Below, in pieces: positions 8,964 through 17,617 of a DNA stretch of 64,000 nt (the first letter of the stretch is position 1; each line of letters starts with the position of its first letter). The DNA comes from Fibrobacter sp. UWB4 (lineage in GTDB: Bacteria; Fibrobacterota; Fibrobacteria; Fibrobacterales; Fibrobacteraceae): the NCBI RefSeq assembly GCF_002210345.1, contig NZ_MWQI01000001.1, positions 372,001 through 436,000 on the forward strand, in the 5' to 3' direction. Position numbers and translations under genes: made by a program. Below the pieces are notes generated by a model that saw only the letters and a list, made by a program, of their open reading frames with translations, did no database searches and had not been told where the DNA came from.

Positions 8964-9503
8964 ATGCGCACGTCTATTTACGCCGTTCTTGTTTCCCTAT
9001 TGATGCTTGTGGGTGCCTCTTTTGCCCAGTCCTGGGACAGCTACTCGTCTAATGGTTCTACAAGTGAATATAGCGAAGTTTCTTCTGCACCGAAATCCAA
9101 TGCTGGAAAAATTTCTCAAGTAGAAAAGAAGTGGTTCATCGGTGAAAACATGGTGACGCAGGAAGCTGTTGAAGCCGCCTTGAAAACGAACTCAGAAGCT
9201 GCAAGTGATCTGAGCGCTTCGAAGGTGTTCTACTATCCGGCTCTTGTTATTGCAACTGCGGGTGGTGCTGCTGTTGGTTATGGCGTTGTTGCCTGGATTA
9301 AGGGCGATAGCGATCTTGGCATGCCGCTTACACTTGGCGGTGTGGGTGCTTGTGGCCTTGCTTTCTTGCTTGGCTATGTTTCTGGGAATTATTTTGATTC
9401 TGCTGTGGAAATCTACAACAAGAATCTTGATTCCCAGACTAGCTTGCAGGTAAAGTTTGGCGTGATTCCGCAGGGCGGAATTGGCCTCGCTTTTGCATTC
9501 TAG
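8964..9503 (+). CDS. Exported protein with two hydrophobic segments, unknown function
   Basis: 179 residues: signal peptide (MRTSIYAVLVSLLMLVGASFAQ), a Ser-rich stretch, a charged helix and then two hydrophobic segments (around residues 90-112 and 114-142) rich in Gly and Ala. The end, FGVIPQGGIGLAFAF, resembles the last strand of the upstream barrel protein. SD-like AGGAG is 7 bp before the ATG. Co-transcribed with the preceding gene. I do not recognise a family. Confidence 0.6.
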   Translation: MRTSIYAVLVSLLMLVGASFAQSWDSYSSNGSTSEYSEVSSAPKSNAGKISQVEKKWFIGENMVTQEAVEAALKTNSEAASDLSASKVFYYPALVIATAGGAAVGYGVVAWIKGDSDLGMPLTLGGVGACGLAFLLGYVSGNYFDSAVEIYNKNLDSQTSLQVKFGVIPQGGIGLAFAF

Positions 9504-9506
9504 AAT

Positions 9507-10202
9507 TTATTTGTCTGCAAGCAGACCGAAAAATTGACCTTTCACGAGCCAGCTCACGCCGAAGAACGTGAGCGCAATGGCTTCGACGATGAATATTTTG
9601 GCAGAGAAGGTGATGGGGAGAATTAATAAAATCAGCGTGGAGAACATTCCGATACCGCAGACTTTATAAATGATGTTCCTAATCCTTTTCTGCTTGGTGT
9701 TGCTTTCGCCGAGTGTGAACAAGAATAAGCTGTTTATGGCTAATAGCAGGAAAAATAGAACTGCTGCTGTACAGTGGATCTTGTCCGAGATGTCCACCGG
9801 CAGCTGGAAAAATCCGACAGTGCCTGGGGCAATTGAACATTTGCAAGGGAATATGACAATCATCAATCCGAAAATGCCGGACAGCGTAGAAACAAGATTG
9901 TCGCGCCAGTCATAACCTTTATAACAAATCAGGACGATTGCCGCTGTTGTAAGAATCCCGGTCAGAGATGGCGTTAGGTAATAGGTCGCTGAGATGGAGA
10001 GCGTTTCCCAGAAATCGTCGGCGATGATGTTTGGCTGTGCTTTGGCCACGATTGCGGCGCCAGTGAGCGCTATCCACGGAAGAATCATTCCTAGGAATCC
10101 CGCAAAATTACGGATGCGCTTCATCCATGTTTCGGCACATTTCTTTGTAATGGCTTTAACGTCTTCTGCGTTGCATTCGCTAGTAACCTTTTCTTCACTC
10201 AT
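9507..10202 (-). CDS. Six-helix integral membrane protein, unknown function
   Basis: 231 residues with about six transmembrane segments and a charged N-terminus (MSEEKVTSECNAEDVK). The motif ICYKGYDWRDNLVSTLSGI between helices 3 and 4 is what I associate with a family of uncharacterised membrane proteins, but I cannot name it. SD AGAGG lies upstream of ATG 10202. It converges on the exported-protein gene with only 3 bp between stops. Confidence 0.6.
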   Translation of the reverse strand: MSEEKVTSECNAEDVKAITKKCAETWMKRIRNFAGFLGMILPWIALTGAAIVAKAQPNIIADDFWETLSISATYYLTPSLTGILTTAAIVLICYKGYDWRDNLVSTLSGIFGLMIVIFPCKCSIAPGTVGFFQLPVDISDKIHCTAAVLFFLLLAINSLFLFTLGESNTKQKRIRNIIYKVCGIGMFSTLILLILPITFSAKIFIVEAIALTFFGVSWLVKGQFFGLLADK

Positions 10203-10271
10203 AAAGAACCTCTTTGCTCCGTTTGCTTTTCAACAGAAGCTTAATATAATAAACTCTTGAAAAAGTCTTGC

Positions 10272-10454
10272 TTATAATTCTACGATAAATCGGTAAAAAC
10301 AAAGCGCGGCTACGCCTAGAATAAATGTGAGCACGATGATGAATTGGATTGGATGCTCGTGGAAGTCGTAGTCGGCTTGACCGTACGTAAACTTGCCGCG
10401 GACAATTGCGCTTATGAAAAGCGCTAAGAAAAGGATGCCTAAAAGAAGAGTCAT
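10272..10454 (-). CDS. Small membrane protein (60 residues)
   Basis: Two hydrophobic helices (LLLGILFLALFISAIV and FIIVLTFILGVAALCFYRFIV) joined by a short polar loop. No recognised family. A -10-like TATTTT lies 7 bp upstream of the ATG with no SD, matching the leaderless pattern seen at other genes. Same strand as the six-helix protein. Confidence 0.5.
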   Translation of the reverse strand: MTLLLGILFLALFISAIVRGKFTYGQADYDFHEHPIQFIIVLTFILGVAALCFYRFIVEL

Positions 10455-10461
10455 GGCGGAT

Positions 10462-10467
10462 AAAATA
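10462..10467 (-). promoter_or_regulatory. -10-like box before the small membrane protein gene
   Basis: TATTTT, 7 bp from the ATG at 10454. Same hexamer and same spacing as before the sua5-type gene at 2953. Confidence 0.3.
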
Positions 10468-10504
10468 GAAATTAAACGTGATTGTGCTTTAACCCCTTTG
10501 AGTA

Positions 10505-10804
10505 ATGAAAAGGCAGAAACGATTTTTCCTAAAAAAGTATATCGTGGTTAATCTGCCGAAGTTCAATAAGACCGCAGACGGGGTAGAAAATCCTGTTGAC
10601 GCGTGGCTTTATGTGCTCAAACACGCGCATGAGGGCGACCCGCTCCCTGACTTTGGAAACGGAATTGTCAATGAAGCTTTAAAACGCATCAAAATCGAAA
10701 ACTTGGACAAAACAACCTTGACTGAATTGGAGCGAGAAATGATTGCGAAAGAAGAAATTGAATGCCGTTTGGCTGGAGCGAATATTTTTAACTGCATTAT
10801 ATAG
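10505..10804 (+). pseudogene. Fragment of an Rpn/PD-(D/E)XK family putative transposase (PDDEXK_2)
   Basis: The 99-codon frame contains VNLPKFNKTADGVENPVDAWLYVLKHA, which matches the region after the nuclease core in Rpn-family proteins ('nLPKF...W.yfLk'). The nuclease core is missing and no other part is seen nearby, so this is a remnant of a recombination-promoting nuclease gene. It ends at a clean terminator. The family assignment rests on motif memory. Confidence 0.5.
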
Positions 10805-10827
10805 CCCGGTTTTGCCGGGATTTTTTG
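10805..10827 (+). terminator. Rho-independent terminator
   Basis: CCCGG-TTTTG-CCGGG stem-loop (10805-10819) followed by A and six T, immediately after the Rpn fragment. Confidence 0.8.
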
Positions 10828-10849
10828 TTTTATTTTTGCACGAAGTTCT

Positions 10850-11734
10850 TTAAGGACGGATCGCTCCATTCACTTTGTTGATTTCCCCGTCGAAATAGAC
10901 GAAGTCGCTGTCTTTATTTTTCCATACGGCGCGGAAAACGGTGGGGCGTTTGATGCCATCGGAATAGGTTTTGTAGTTTTCGCATTGCGCTTCCCACGGG
11001 GTGTATTCAATTGTTCCGTCGGGTGAAATTTGACCGCGGTCATTTGTTGTAAACGAGGTCATTTCGTAAGCGTCATTGAAGTGGAAAATACCGGTAGCTG
11101 TTACGCCTTTGTTTGTGATTGTGGCTTCTACGGTGCGTTCGTCAATTTGCGTGAATGTGATGAAATCTTTTAGGAGTGCTTCTGGCAAAAAGAATGCTTC
11201 GGCGAGATAGGTGATGAGGCAAGCCTTGTCCATTGCAGGACCGGTCTGGTCAAATAGCGTAACGAGCTTTGCGAGCACACCTTTCATGCCGCCTTTGCCG
11301 TTCATGTAGTAATCGTAGCCTTGGAATGGAATGCCGAACATTTTGCTGTCGATAAAGGCGAGCCTATTTGGCGAATCGGCAAAGTCCACATGCGTGTAAT
11401 CGATTTTGATTCGCGGCTTGTTTACGCCCATGCCGAAATCGACATCTTTGTATTCCATGATTAAGTGCGAGCGCCTTTCGCTGCCGATGTAACCGTTCGT
11501 TTTGAGATATTTTTGAATGAGGGGAGGGAGGCTTGCGATACTCGCAGAATCTAGCGTTCCGGTGATTGCTGCGGAACTTTTCAACCTTGTTGCGACATCA
11601 TTGTGGAACTGCGTTTTGACGGGCGAATAGGGAATGTTAAACCAAATTGCTGAAAGTAAAATGATGGTGGCGATGATAATCAGGATGGTCATGAAAATTC
11701 TCTTTGCGGGTTTCGTTTTTTTTGCGTCTTTCAT
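10850..11734 (-). CDS. Membrane-anchored DUF6544-like protein
   Basis: 294 residues: short basic N-terminus, one transmembrane helix (about 14-32, FMTILIIIATIILLSAIWF), then a soluble domain outside the membrane. The phrase 'SLPPLIQKYLKTNG' followed by a beta-rich domain with EWEAQ-like and FRAVW segments resembles DUF6544 proteins, whose role is unknown. It precedes no obvious partner; the U32-like gene upstream ends 24 bp before its start, so the two may be one transcription unit. Confidence 0.6.
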   Translation of the reverse strand: MKDAKKTKPAKRIFMTILIIIATIILLSAIWFNIPYSPVKTQFHNDVATRLKSSAAITGTLDSASIASLPPLIQKYLKTNGYIGSERRSHLIMEYKDVDFGMGVNKPRIKIDYTHVDFADSPNRLAFIDSKMFGIPFQGYDYYMNGKGGMKGVLAKLVTLFDQTGPAMDKACLITYLAEAFFLPEALLKDFITFTQIDERTVEATITNKGVTATGIFHFNDAYEMTSFTTNDRGQISPDGTIEYTPWEAQCENYKTYSDGIKRPTVFRAVWKNKDSDFVYFDGEINKVNGAIRP

Positions 11735-11758
11735 CGTTTAAAATTTCTGTTAGGAGTG

Positions 11759-12730
11759 TTAAAATAAATCTAGCGTACTGTCTAGATAAATTTCTTCGCG
11801 GACTTTAAGTTGATACTCGGGCTTGGTCATGTAATAAAGTAGAAATTCCAAAATGAGGGCGCTGCCGAGGCTGCGACCTTCGATTTTGAAGTGCTGGAAT
11901 CCTGCGGGGGCGTAGATGTTTTGAATGTCCTTGATTCCGATGAAGCCGGGATTCTTCATGGCGTCGGAGAAGCGGTAACCCCTTTGGGCTGTGGGCGAAA
12001 CGCAGACATGGTCTTCACTTTTTTCGCCAAGACTTTTCTGACTCACATTCTCGTAGCATTTTTTGCGGTCGTAGCAGCCGAACCAACAACATTCATTGCA
12101 TAAAAATTCGACCTTTTGCTTTTGCGTATCAGTAAGCGTATACAGTTTGTCGAATTGCTTGTTGAGCCTGAAATCGGGAACGACATAGCGGAATTCTTCG
12201 CGGTCCAGTTCCGCTTTGAACTGCTCAAAATCGGTGATAACTTTTGTAGTTGAGGATACAAAATAGAAGCCAGGGTATTTTGCTTTGATGTAATTCAGCA
12301 ACATGTCAGAATGGACAATGATTCCGTTTTGAACTGTGTTCATTTCGCTTGCATCGGAATACTCGCGACTCTTGTCTGCATTGGGAACTGCGCGCATCTC
12401 GCCAGCGCTGGAAACTGCGCCTTTTTCGAACATTTTGCACAGCTTATTGCATCGAGTGTCGGCAAGGTGCTCTTCGCGAATCAATGAATTGCTGAAAGTG
12501 AGTCGTGCTGAAATCCCGTATTTGTGCATGAGCGCTGCGACTTTCCGCGGCTCTGCATCGCCGAAGCCTACGCGCCCACCGCCCCAAATGCAGTCGCTTG
12601 GCGCTCCGTAAATGGATCCGATTTCGCACCAGTCGTAAAAATATTCCCGGTGCTCGCGCCAAAGCGGCAGAAACGCCTTGTATAAGTCGTAAAATTCAAA
12701 TAGGCCGGGGAGGTGGTAGTAGATTTTCAT
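11759..12730 (-). CDS. U32-like (collagenase/UbiUV-type) TIM-barrel protein
   Basis: About 323 residues. The C-terminal IYAPAGFQHFKIEGRSLG matches the 'hFKIEGR' hallmark of the U32 family, and cysteines cluster in the middle (CNECCWFGC, KKC, and one later), as in U32 members such as UbiV that bind a 4Fe-4S cluster. It may therefore be an iron-sulphur hydroxylation/maturation factor rather than a peptidase. ATG 12730 (MKIYYHLPGL) is preferred to the frame from 12814, though neither has a convincing SD. The exact subfamily is not known to me. Confidence 0.5.
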   Translation of the reverse strand: MKIYYHLPGLFEFYDLYKAFLPLWREHREYFYDWCEIGSIYGAPSDCIWGGGRVGFGDAEPRKVAALMHKYGISARLTFSNSLIREEHLADTRCNKLCKMFEKGAVSSAGEMRAVPNADKSREYSDASEMNTVQNGIIVHSDMLLNYIKAKYPGFYFVSSTTKVITDFEQFKAELDREEFRYVVPDFRLNKQFDKLYTLTDTQKQKVEFLCNECCWFGCYDRKKCYENVSQKSLGEKSEDHVCVSPTAQRGYRFSDAMKNPGFIGIKDIQNIYAPAGFQHFKIEGRSLGSALILEFLLYYMTKPEYQLKVREEIYLDSTLDLF

Positions 12731-12891
12731 TTGTTTTTTTATGAATGTCGCAAAAATTATAGCGATTTTTTTGACTTCGATATCTGTTTTTCCTCCAATT
12801 GTGCTCAATTTCACGTTCTTGAAAGACGTTCTTTGATGAGTCCTGAAAAATATGGTATATTAAAGGTGTCCAAAGTTATCAAGAGGGGCTT

Positions 12892-15702
12892 ATGAAAAAG
12901 GCTTATTTAGCTTTTTTGTTTTTTGTTTTTTTGGTGGATTGTAGTGACAGTTCCCCTAGTTTTGTAGATGGAGCATCCAATGGTTCTTCAAAAAAAATGG
13001 AAGGGATGATTCTTGTTCATGGAGGGACGGTTACTTTAGGTAGTAATGATTCTCGGTATAGAGTGAATGAACGTCCTGCAATGAACGTCTTGTTGGATTA
13101 TGATTTTTATATGGATGTTCATGAAGTGACTTGCGATGATTATCGGAATACAGCAAAAAGTGGAAATCTCAAAGATTTTACCGAATGTGAAGATGACCGA
13201 TATCCTTTGTCCAATGTGACCTACTACGATGCCGTTTTGTTTGCAAATGCAAAGAGCAAGTTGGAAAATTACGATACCGCTTATACATACAGCAAGGCTG
13301 TTTTTGATGGTGATGGACATTGTACAAATTTAGATGGCTTTGCTTTCCATCCAGAAGTAAAAGCCTATCGTTTGCCCACAGAATCAGAATGGGTGTATGT
13401 AGCCTCTCGTGGGTGGGATCCTTCGCGTAATAGTTGGAATGCCGATAATTCAGATTTTAAAGCACACCATGTCTGTACTGTAGAAAAAGATTCGCTTGGT
13501 TTCTGTGATTTGGCAGGAAACGTAAAGGAATGGGTCAATGACTGGGCTGGCAAATTACTTGACACTACTATTGTGAATTTTGTGGGAAATGCTGGCGATG
13601 GCAATATCGGTGAACGCATCTTGAAAGGTGGCTATTATTCGGATTATGCATCCAATATGAATGTCGTTTCTCGTGGGGATGACTATACGGTTGTTTCTTC
13701 CTCTATGGCAAAACATATCGGTTTTAGACTTGCTTGGGGTGCGATTCCAGAGCCGACATGGTTAAGCGCTAGTGGAAATGTTCAATCAAGTATTGTTTCT
13801 CCGATTGCAAGTGCTTCGGTATTGAAACATTACACGGGAACCAACGATATGATACTTGCGTTCCGCAATGACGTTAACGGAAACTTGGCTTACATAAATT
13901 ATAAGGACGCTATTTTGACTGTAACGGAAATTAGCGATTCTATAGATGTTTATCATCCTGATATTTCACCCGATGGAAAAAAAGTGGCGTTTTGTACCAA
14001 GTTTGAAGGTCTCGGTGGTGACTCGCGTCTTTATGTGCGCGATTTGAATGAAAAAGGGACGAACCTTGTAAAACTGGATGTTGCTAGTGCCGCTATTCCC
14101 CGATGGCGCATCCTTGAAAACGGAGATACTGTCATTGTCTATGTTACAGATGCGGGCGATAACAAGGATGAAGCTTCTTTTAAAAAATCTTCTACTTGGC
14201 AGGTCAAATTTGCAGATGGCAAATTCGGCGTTCCAGAAAAGCTTTTTGATGGGGCATACCATGGTGGTATCAGCGAAGACTATTCACTTGCTGTGAGTGG
14301 GGCTCGTCTGTTGCGCGCTCGCATTGCTAAATCTAGCTCTACGGTCTTAGATGAAGCTACCGATACGGTTTGGTATAATGGTGAACAGGCTTGTAATGTT
14401 TCTCTAGCTCACGATGGTAGCAAACGCGTTGCGTTCCTGGATTTTGGTGGAAATACTGGTAGAAAGTTTGCTAACGAAAATTATTCCACACACCAACGTT
14501 TGCTTGTCGCTGACAGTATGGGTAAATTAATAAAGAGTATTAAGGCTGCATCGGGCTACACCTTTGATCATAGCGAATGGGTGAGTGGTAGTGAAAATTC
14601 TAACATCGTAGCAACACTAGCCAATGTAAATGGAGCGCACTCAAAAATAGTCCTTGCAAGTCTTGATGACGAAAGTATCGTTGAATTGGCTGAAGGCGAA
14701 GAACTTTGGCATCCGACTTTATGGGTGAAACGCAAAGCAAAAATATTTGGCAATGATTCTGGTGGTTCTCAAGTTGGTAGTTCAGTACTAGATTTAGATA
14801 GTGCTGGAATGTATTACAACAATTCAGGAGCATGCCCTCGTGCCGCTATTTTCCGTTACAAAATGGAACTTTTATGGCATTACAAGGACTCTGCTAAAAC
14901 TGTCATTCTTGGATCCTCTAGAGCTTATCACGGAGTCAATCCAAAATTATTTGATGAAAAAATGAAGGCCGTCAATATGGCGGTTCCTGCTGCCACTATC
15001 TATGGAAATTTGTACCTATTTGAAAATTACATATTGCCCCATATGAAAAATATTAAGCTCATTATTACCTCCATCGACATTGATCGTGGGTACCTTACAG
15101 GGCAGGACTCCGAAAATATCTTCTACAAGACCTATAAATCTTATCTAGGCTACGTTTATGACGAAAACCACAATTTCTGGAAAGACGGGTACCCCGAAGG
15201 ACTTTATCAGGCTACGTATGAAAGCCCTAGTGCCGATTCTGTATTGGAACGAAAGATGCGAGAGGATTTGGGTTATTATTCCTTATTTGGCTCATCCTGG
15301 GCGACAACGTATATTCGGGTTCGAGAAGATTCTTGTTGGATGGATAAAAAATCAGATATATACAGGATGAATTTTGGACTTTTAGAGCGCCTTTTACAAA
15401 TTTGCAAAGAGAATGATATTTTTGTTATCGGCGTTTTGTTCCCGCAAGATCCAAAATACAAGAACACGGGGGCTTATGGTTATACGGGGCTTCGCCGGAG
15501 TGAAGCGCCTGCTCTTATCCAGGAAATATCAGATTTGAGCAAGGTTTATTCTAATTTTATACTAATGGATGAGAATAAAATGGGAGACCACGATTATACG
15601 GACATCATGGGGTATGACAATAGCCATATTTCGGATTATGGAGCCCGACAGCTGACTCATCGATTGGATTCTTTGGTTCATACGTTAGATATTGAATTTT
15701 GA
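12892..15702 (+). CDS. TIGR02171-type Fibrobacter paralogous lipoprotein: FGE-like + beta-propeller + SGNH-like
   Basis: 936 residues. A lipoprotein signal is present (LFFVFLVDC, Cys17). Residues 35-285 are a formylglycine-generating-enzyme/sulfatase-modifying-like domain (MILVHGGTVTLGS, YRLPTESEWVYVASRG, DLAGNVKEWVNDW, GGYYSD, GFRLAWG). Residues 300-650 contain TolB-like propeller repeats (HPDISPDGKKVAFCT, SRLYVRDL). The C-terminal 280 residues look like an SGNH/DHHW esterase: GSSR at 674-677 and DNSH at 909-912 in the positions of the nucleophile Ser and the Asp-His pair. The family is known to me as a large F. succinogenes paralogous group without known function. Strong SD (AGAGGGG) precedes ATG 12892. 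Activity on an acetylated or esterified cell-wall glycan is a guess. Confidence 0.75.
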   Translation: MKKAYLAFLFFVFLVDCSDSSPSFVDGASNGSSKKMEGMILVHGGTVTLGSNDSRYRVNERPAMNVLLDYDFYMDVHEVTCDDYRNTAKSGNLKDFTECEDDRYPLSNVTYYDAVLFANAKSKLENYDTAYTYSKAVFDGDGHCTNLDGFAFHPEVKAYRLPTESEWVYVASRGWDPSRNSWNADNSDFKAHHVCTVEKDSLGFCDLAGNVKEWVNDWAGKLLDTTIVNFVGNAGDGNIGERILKGGYYSDYASNMNVVSRGDDYTVVSSSMAKHIGFRLAWGAIPEPTWLSASGNVQSSIVSPIASASVLKHYTGTNDMILAFRNDVNGNLAYINYKDAILTVTEISDSIDVYHPDISPDGKKVAFCTKFEGLGGDSRLYVRDLNEKGTNLVKLDVASAAIPRWRILENGDTVIVYVTDAGDNKDEASFKKSSTWQVKFADGKFGVPEKLFDGAYHGGISEDYSLAVSGARLLRARIAKSSSTVLDEATDTVWYNGEQACNVSLAHDGSKRVAFLDFGGNTGRKFANENYSTHQRLLVADSMGKLIKSIKAASGYTFDHSEWVSGSENSNIVATLANVNGAHSKIVLASLDDESIVELAEGEELWHPTLWVKRKAKIFGNDSGGSQVGSSVLDLDSAGMYYNNSGACPRAAIFRYKMELLWHYKDSAKTVILGSSRAYHGVNPKLFDEKMKAVNMAVPAATIYGNLYLFENYILPHMKNIKLIITSIDIDRGYLTGQDSENIFYKTYKSYLGYVYDENHNFWKDGYPEGLYQATYESPSADSVLERKMREDLGYYSLFGSSWATTYIRVREDSCWMDKKSDIYRMNFGLLERLLQICKENDIFVIGVLFPQDPKYKNTGAYGYTGLRRSEAPALIQEISDLSKVYSNFILMDENKMGDHDYTDIMGYDNSHISDYGARQLTHRLDSLVHTLDIEF

Positions 15703-15827
15703 AAAGAATCGCAATGATTATTTATTAAGTACATAAATAAGAAATTTTTTGTAAATGTCGAGAATGTCATAATATGACATTCTTTAAACGTATATTTGTC
15801 ATGTAACCTTCAGAAAGGAGGCCTGCA

Positions 15828-16835
15828 ATGGCAAATGAAATGTTTTACGTGAAGATTGAAACGTCCCGGGACATAACGGTTTACGGGTTCTCGCGAAGCG
15901 CGACCGGAATTCTTGATTTTGTTGATGGCGCATCAGCAAAAGATGAGGAACTTTCGCAGATGCAGTGCGTTGACGGGAGTGCTTATTTCACGCCTTCTTG
16001 GTACATGTTCCTGCCCAAAGATCTGCAAGCGACGATCAATGTCTATTTGCCGAGCGATGTCAAAAATCTGGATGTCGGGCAGTATTCGTTCTTGCTGCAT
16101 GTGGGGGCACTGTTGCTTGCTGTCGATGAACGTGATGGCTTGCTTGTCGCCGAACTTTTACGCCGCCGTGTGACTGTATTTTCGAGCTTTTTACCGCTTG
16201 TGCTTCACCTTATAAAGCCTGTGGCGGCGGAAGCTTTGTTTGCATATGTTTATGGCGGTTTCCGTGGCGATTCTAACTTTTCGCAGATTTACAAGGCTAA
16301 TGTTCCGATTGCAACGGGCGAAACGGATGTTTCTGCGATTCTCCTAGAGGCTGCAAAGGACGCTCTCAAGCCGAATCCCGAAAAGGAATCGCCGGAAGAA
16401 ATGTTTATCCGCTATTTCCGCGAAAAGGAATTTTTTGACTTTACGATCGGGCTTGTGGGCGCAACGAACCACCCCTGGATTGCTGGTATCGAAAAGTATG
16501 AATCCGTAGTAAAGGCGGCGACGGCATTTCGTTTCTTTGATGATGCTGCGGTTGGCGCCAAAAGTCAGGAATTTTTTGAATCGCTCTCGACCAAGGTGCA
16601 GGCGGAACCGTACAACCCGCATGACCACAATGCGATTAGCGTAAGCATAGATGACTTGGGGGCAAAGCTCAAGGGCTTGGTTTCCAAGAGCAAGGCGGGG
16701 TATCTGCGTGCAACGGGGGCTGCGATTTTGCGCAAGGCGCGCCCGAACATGTTTGCGTACGACTCTAAGCTGTGGCGCTTGGGTGCGGATCCGAGCTTCT
16801 TTGAAAATTCCATTGTCGTAAGAATTCACACATAA
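15828..16835 (+). CDS. HIRAN-domain protein of unknown function
   Basis: 335 residues with a perfect AGGAGG ahead of ATG 15828. Residues from about 260 on (AEPYNPHDHNAISVSIDDLG, then GYLRATGAAILRKARP) match the HIRAN pattern 'E.dNphD.nAV.V......iGYl.r', a small domain thought to bind damaged or 3'-ended DNA and found in helicases and nucleases. Here no helicase or nuclease domain accompanies it; the first 250 residues contain hydrophobic helices around 85-135 but match nothing I know. Followed by a strong terminator. Confidence 0.6.
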   Translation: MANEMFYVKIETSRDITVYGFSRSATGILDFVDGASAKDEELSQMQCVDGSAYFTPSWYMFLPKDLQATINVYLPSDVKNLDVGQYSFLLHVGALLLAVDERDGLLVAELLRRRVTVFSSFLPLVLHLIKPVAAEALFAYVYGGFRGDSNFSQIYKANVPIATGETDVSAILLEAAKDALKPNPEKESPEEMFIRYFREKEFFDFTIGLVGATNHPWIAGIEKYESVVKAATAFRFFDDAAVGAKSQEFFESLSTKVQAEPYNPHDHNAISVSIDDLGAKLKGLVSKSKAGYLRATGAAILRKARPNMFAYDSKLWRLGADPSFFENSIVVRIHT

Positions 16836-16846
16836 CACCTCACACA

Positions 16847-16886
16847 AAAATTCCCGCCTCTCGGTAAACGATGGGGCGGGAATTTT
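16847..16886. terminator. Strong stem-loop terminator, likely bidirectional
   Basis: AAAATTCCCGCC (16847-16858) pairs with GGCGGGAATTTT (16875-16886). A/T flanks on both sides allow it to serve the HIRAN gene on the plus strand and the convergent guanylate kinase gene. Confidence 0.85.
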
Positions 16887-16916
16887 ATTAAATGCGAATT
16901 CGATGTAGGATCATGG

Positions 16917-16951
16917 CCAATGACTAATGACCAATGACCAGCAACCAATTT
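16917..16951. repeat. Heptad-period intergenic repeat, one arm (locus C)
   Basis: CCAATGA, CTAATGA, CCAATGA, CCAGCAA, CCAATTT in uninterrupted 7-bp register; the last unit overlaps the stop codon of gmk. Confidence 0.75.
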
Positions 16952-17510
16952 ACTTCTGGCTCAAGATGGCGCGGAGTTCGTCAGCAGCCTTTTGCAAGTC
17001 GTCGTTCACGATAGTGTATTCGTACTTGCCTTTGGTCTTTGCAAATTCGATTTCCTTCTTGGCGTTTGCAAGACGGAGCTGGATGACTTCTTCGCTATCG
17101 GTGCCACGGCCACGGAGGCGGCGCTCGAGTTCTTCGTCGCTTGGCGGCAAAATGAAGATGCCTGTTGCGTCAGGGTAGACCTTGTCGAAGTTCACCTTGC
17201 CGAAAACGTCAAGGTCAAACAGCACGCGGTTTCCTTCGGCGAGAGTCTTCTCGACAAAGCTCTTGGGCGTTCCGTAGTAGTTGCCGTGGACTAGGTTGTA
17301 TTCGACCAAGGCGTCGTCCTTGATCATCTGCTCGAATTCTTCCTTAGTCTTGAAGAAGTAGTGGACGCCGTCAATTTCACCTTCGCGCGGCTTGCGCGTT
17401 GTTGCGGAGATGGAATACTTGATGTCCGGGAAATCCTTGATGACAAGATCCTTGAGGGTGGTCTTGCCCGCGCCACTGGCGGCACTCATAACGAAAAGCT
17501 TGTTTTTCAT
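16950..17510 (-). CDS. gmk: Guanylate kinase
   Basis: Phosphorylates GMP to GDP with ATP. 186 residues, a normal length. P-loop SAASGAGKTTL near the N-terminus, then the GMP-binding region (SISATTRKPREGEIDGVHYFF) and LFDLDVFGKVNF, the counterpart of 'DIDvqGa'. No SD is visible: a heptad-repeat block begins 4 bp upstream of the ATG, so the repeat forms the leader. Its 3' end also overlaps a heptad repeat. Confidence 0.95.
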   Translation of the reverse strand: MKNKLFVMSAASGAGKTTLKDLVIKDFPDIKYSISATTRKPREGEIDGVHYFFKTKEEFEQMIKDDALVEYNLVHGNYYGTPKSFVEKTLAEGNRVLFDLDVFGKVNFDKVYPDATGIFILPPSDEELERRLRGRGTDSEEVIQLRLANAKKEIEFAKTKGKYEYTIVNDDLQKAADELRAILSQK

Positions 17511-17514
17511 TTTT

Positions 17515-17617
17515 TAGTCAATGGTCGATAGTTGTTAGTCAATAGCCGTTAGCTTTAACTAGGCTCTATATGCGCCAAATATAACTAATAACCAATGACT
17601 AACAACACTTTTGACTA
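17515..17617. repeat. Heptad-period intergenic repeat, two inverted arms (locus D)
   Basis: Left arm TAGTCAA, TGGTCGA, TAGTTGT, TAGTCAA, TAGCCGT, TAGCTTT (17515-17556). Right arm AACTAAT, AACCAAT, GACTAAC, AACACTT, TTGACTA (17583-17617). The arms are inverted complements in type, with a 26-bp centre. The last unit includes the TAG stop of the glycosyltransferase gene. Confidence 0.8.

Noticed and set aside
10505-10804. Intact mobile element with nuclease/transposase
   Set aside because: Only the region after the nuclease core is present, with no catalytic residues and no inverted ends, so it is reported as a remnant.
16912-16951. CRISPR-like array from repeated CAATGAC units
   Set aside because: The repeats are directly adjacent 7-mers without spacers, and no cas genes are present.
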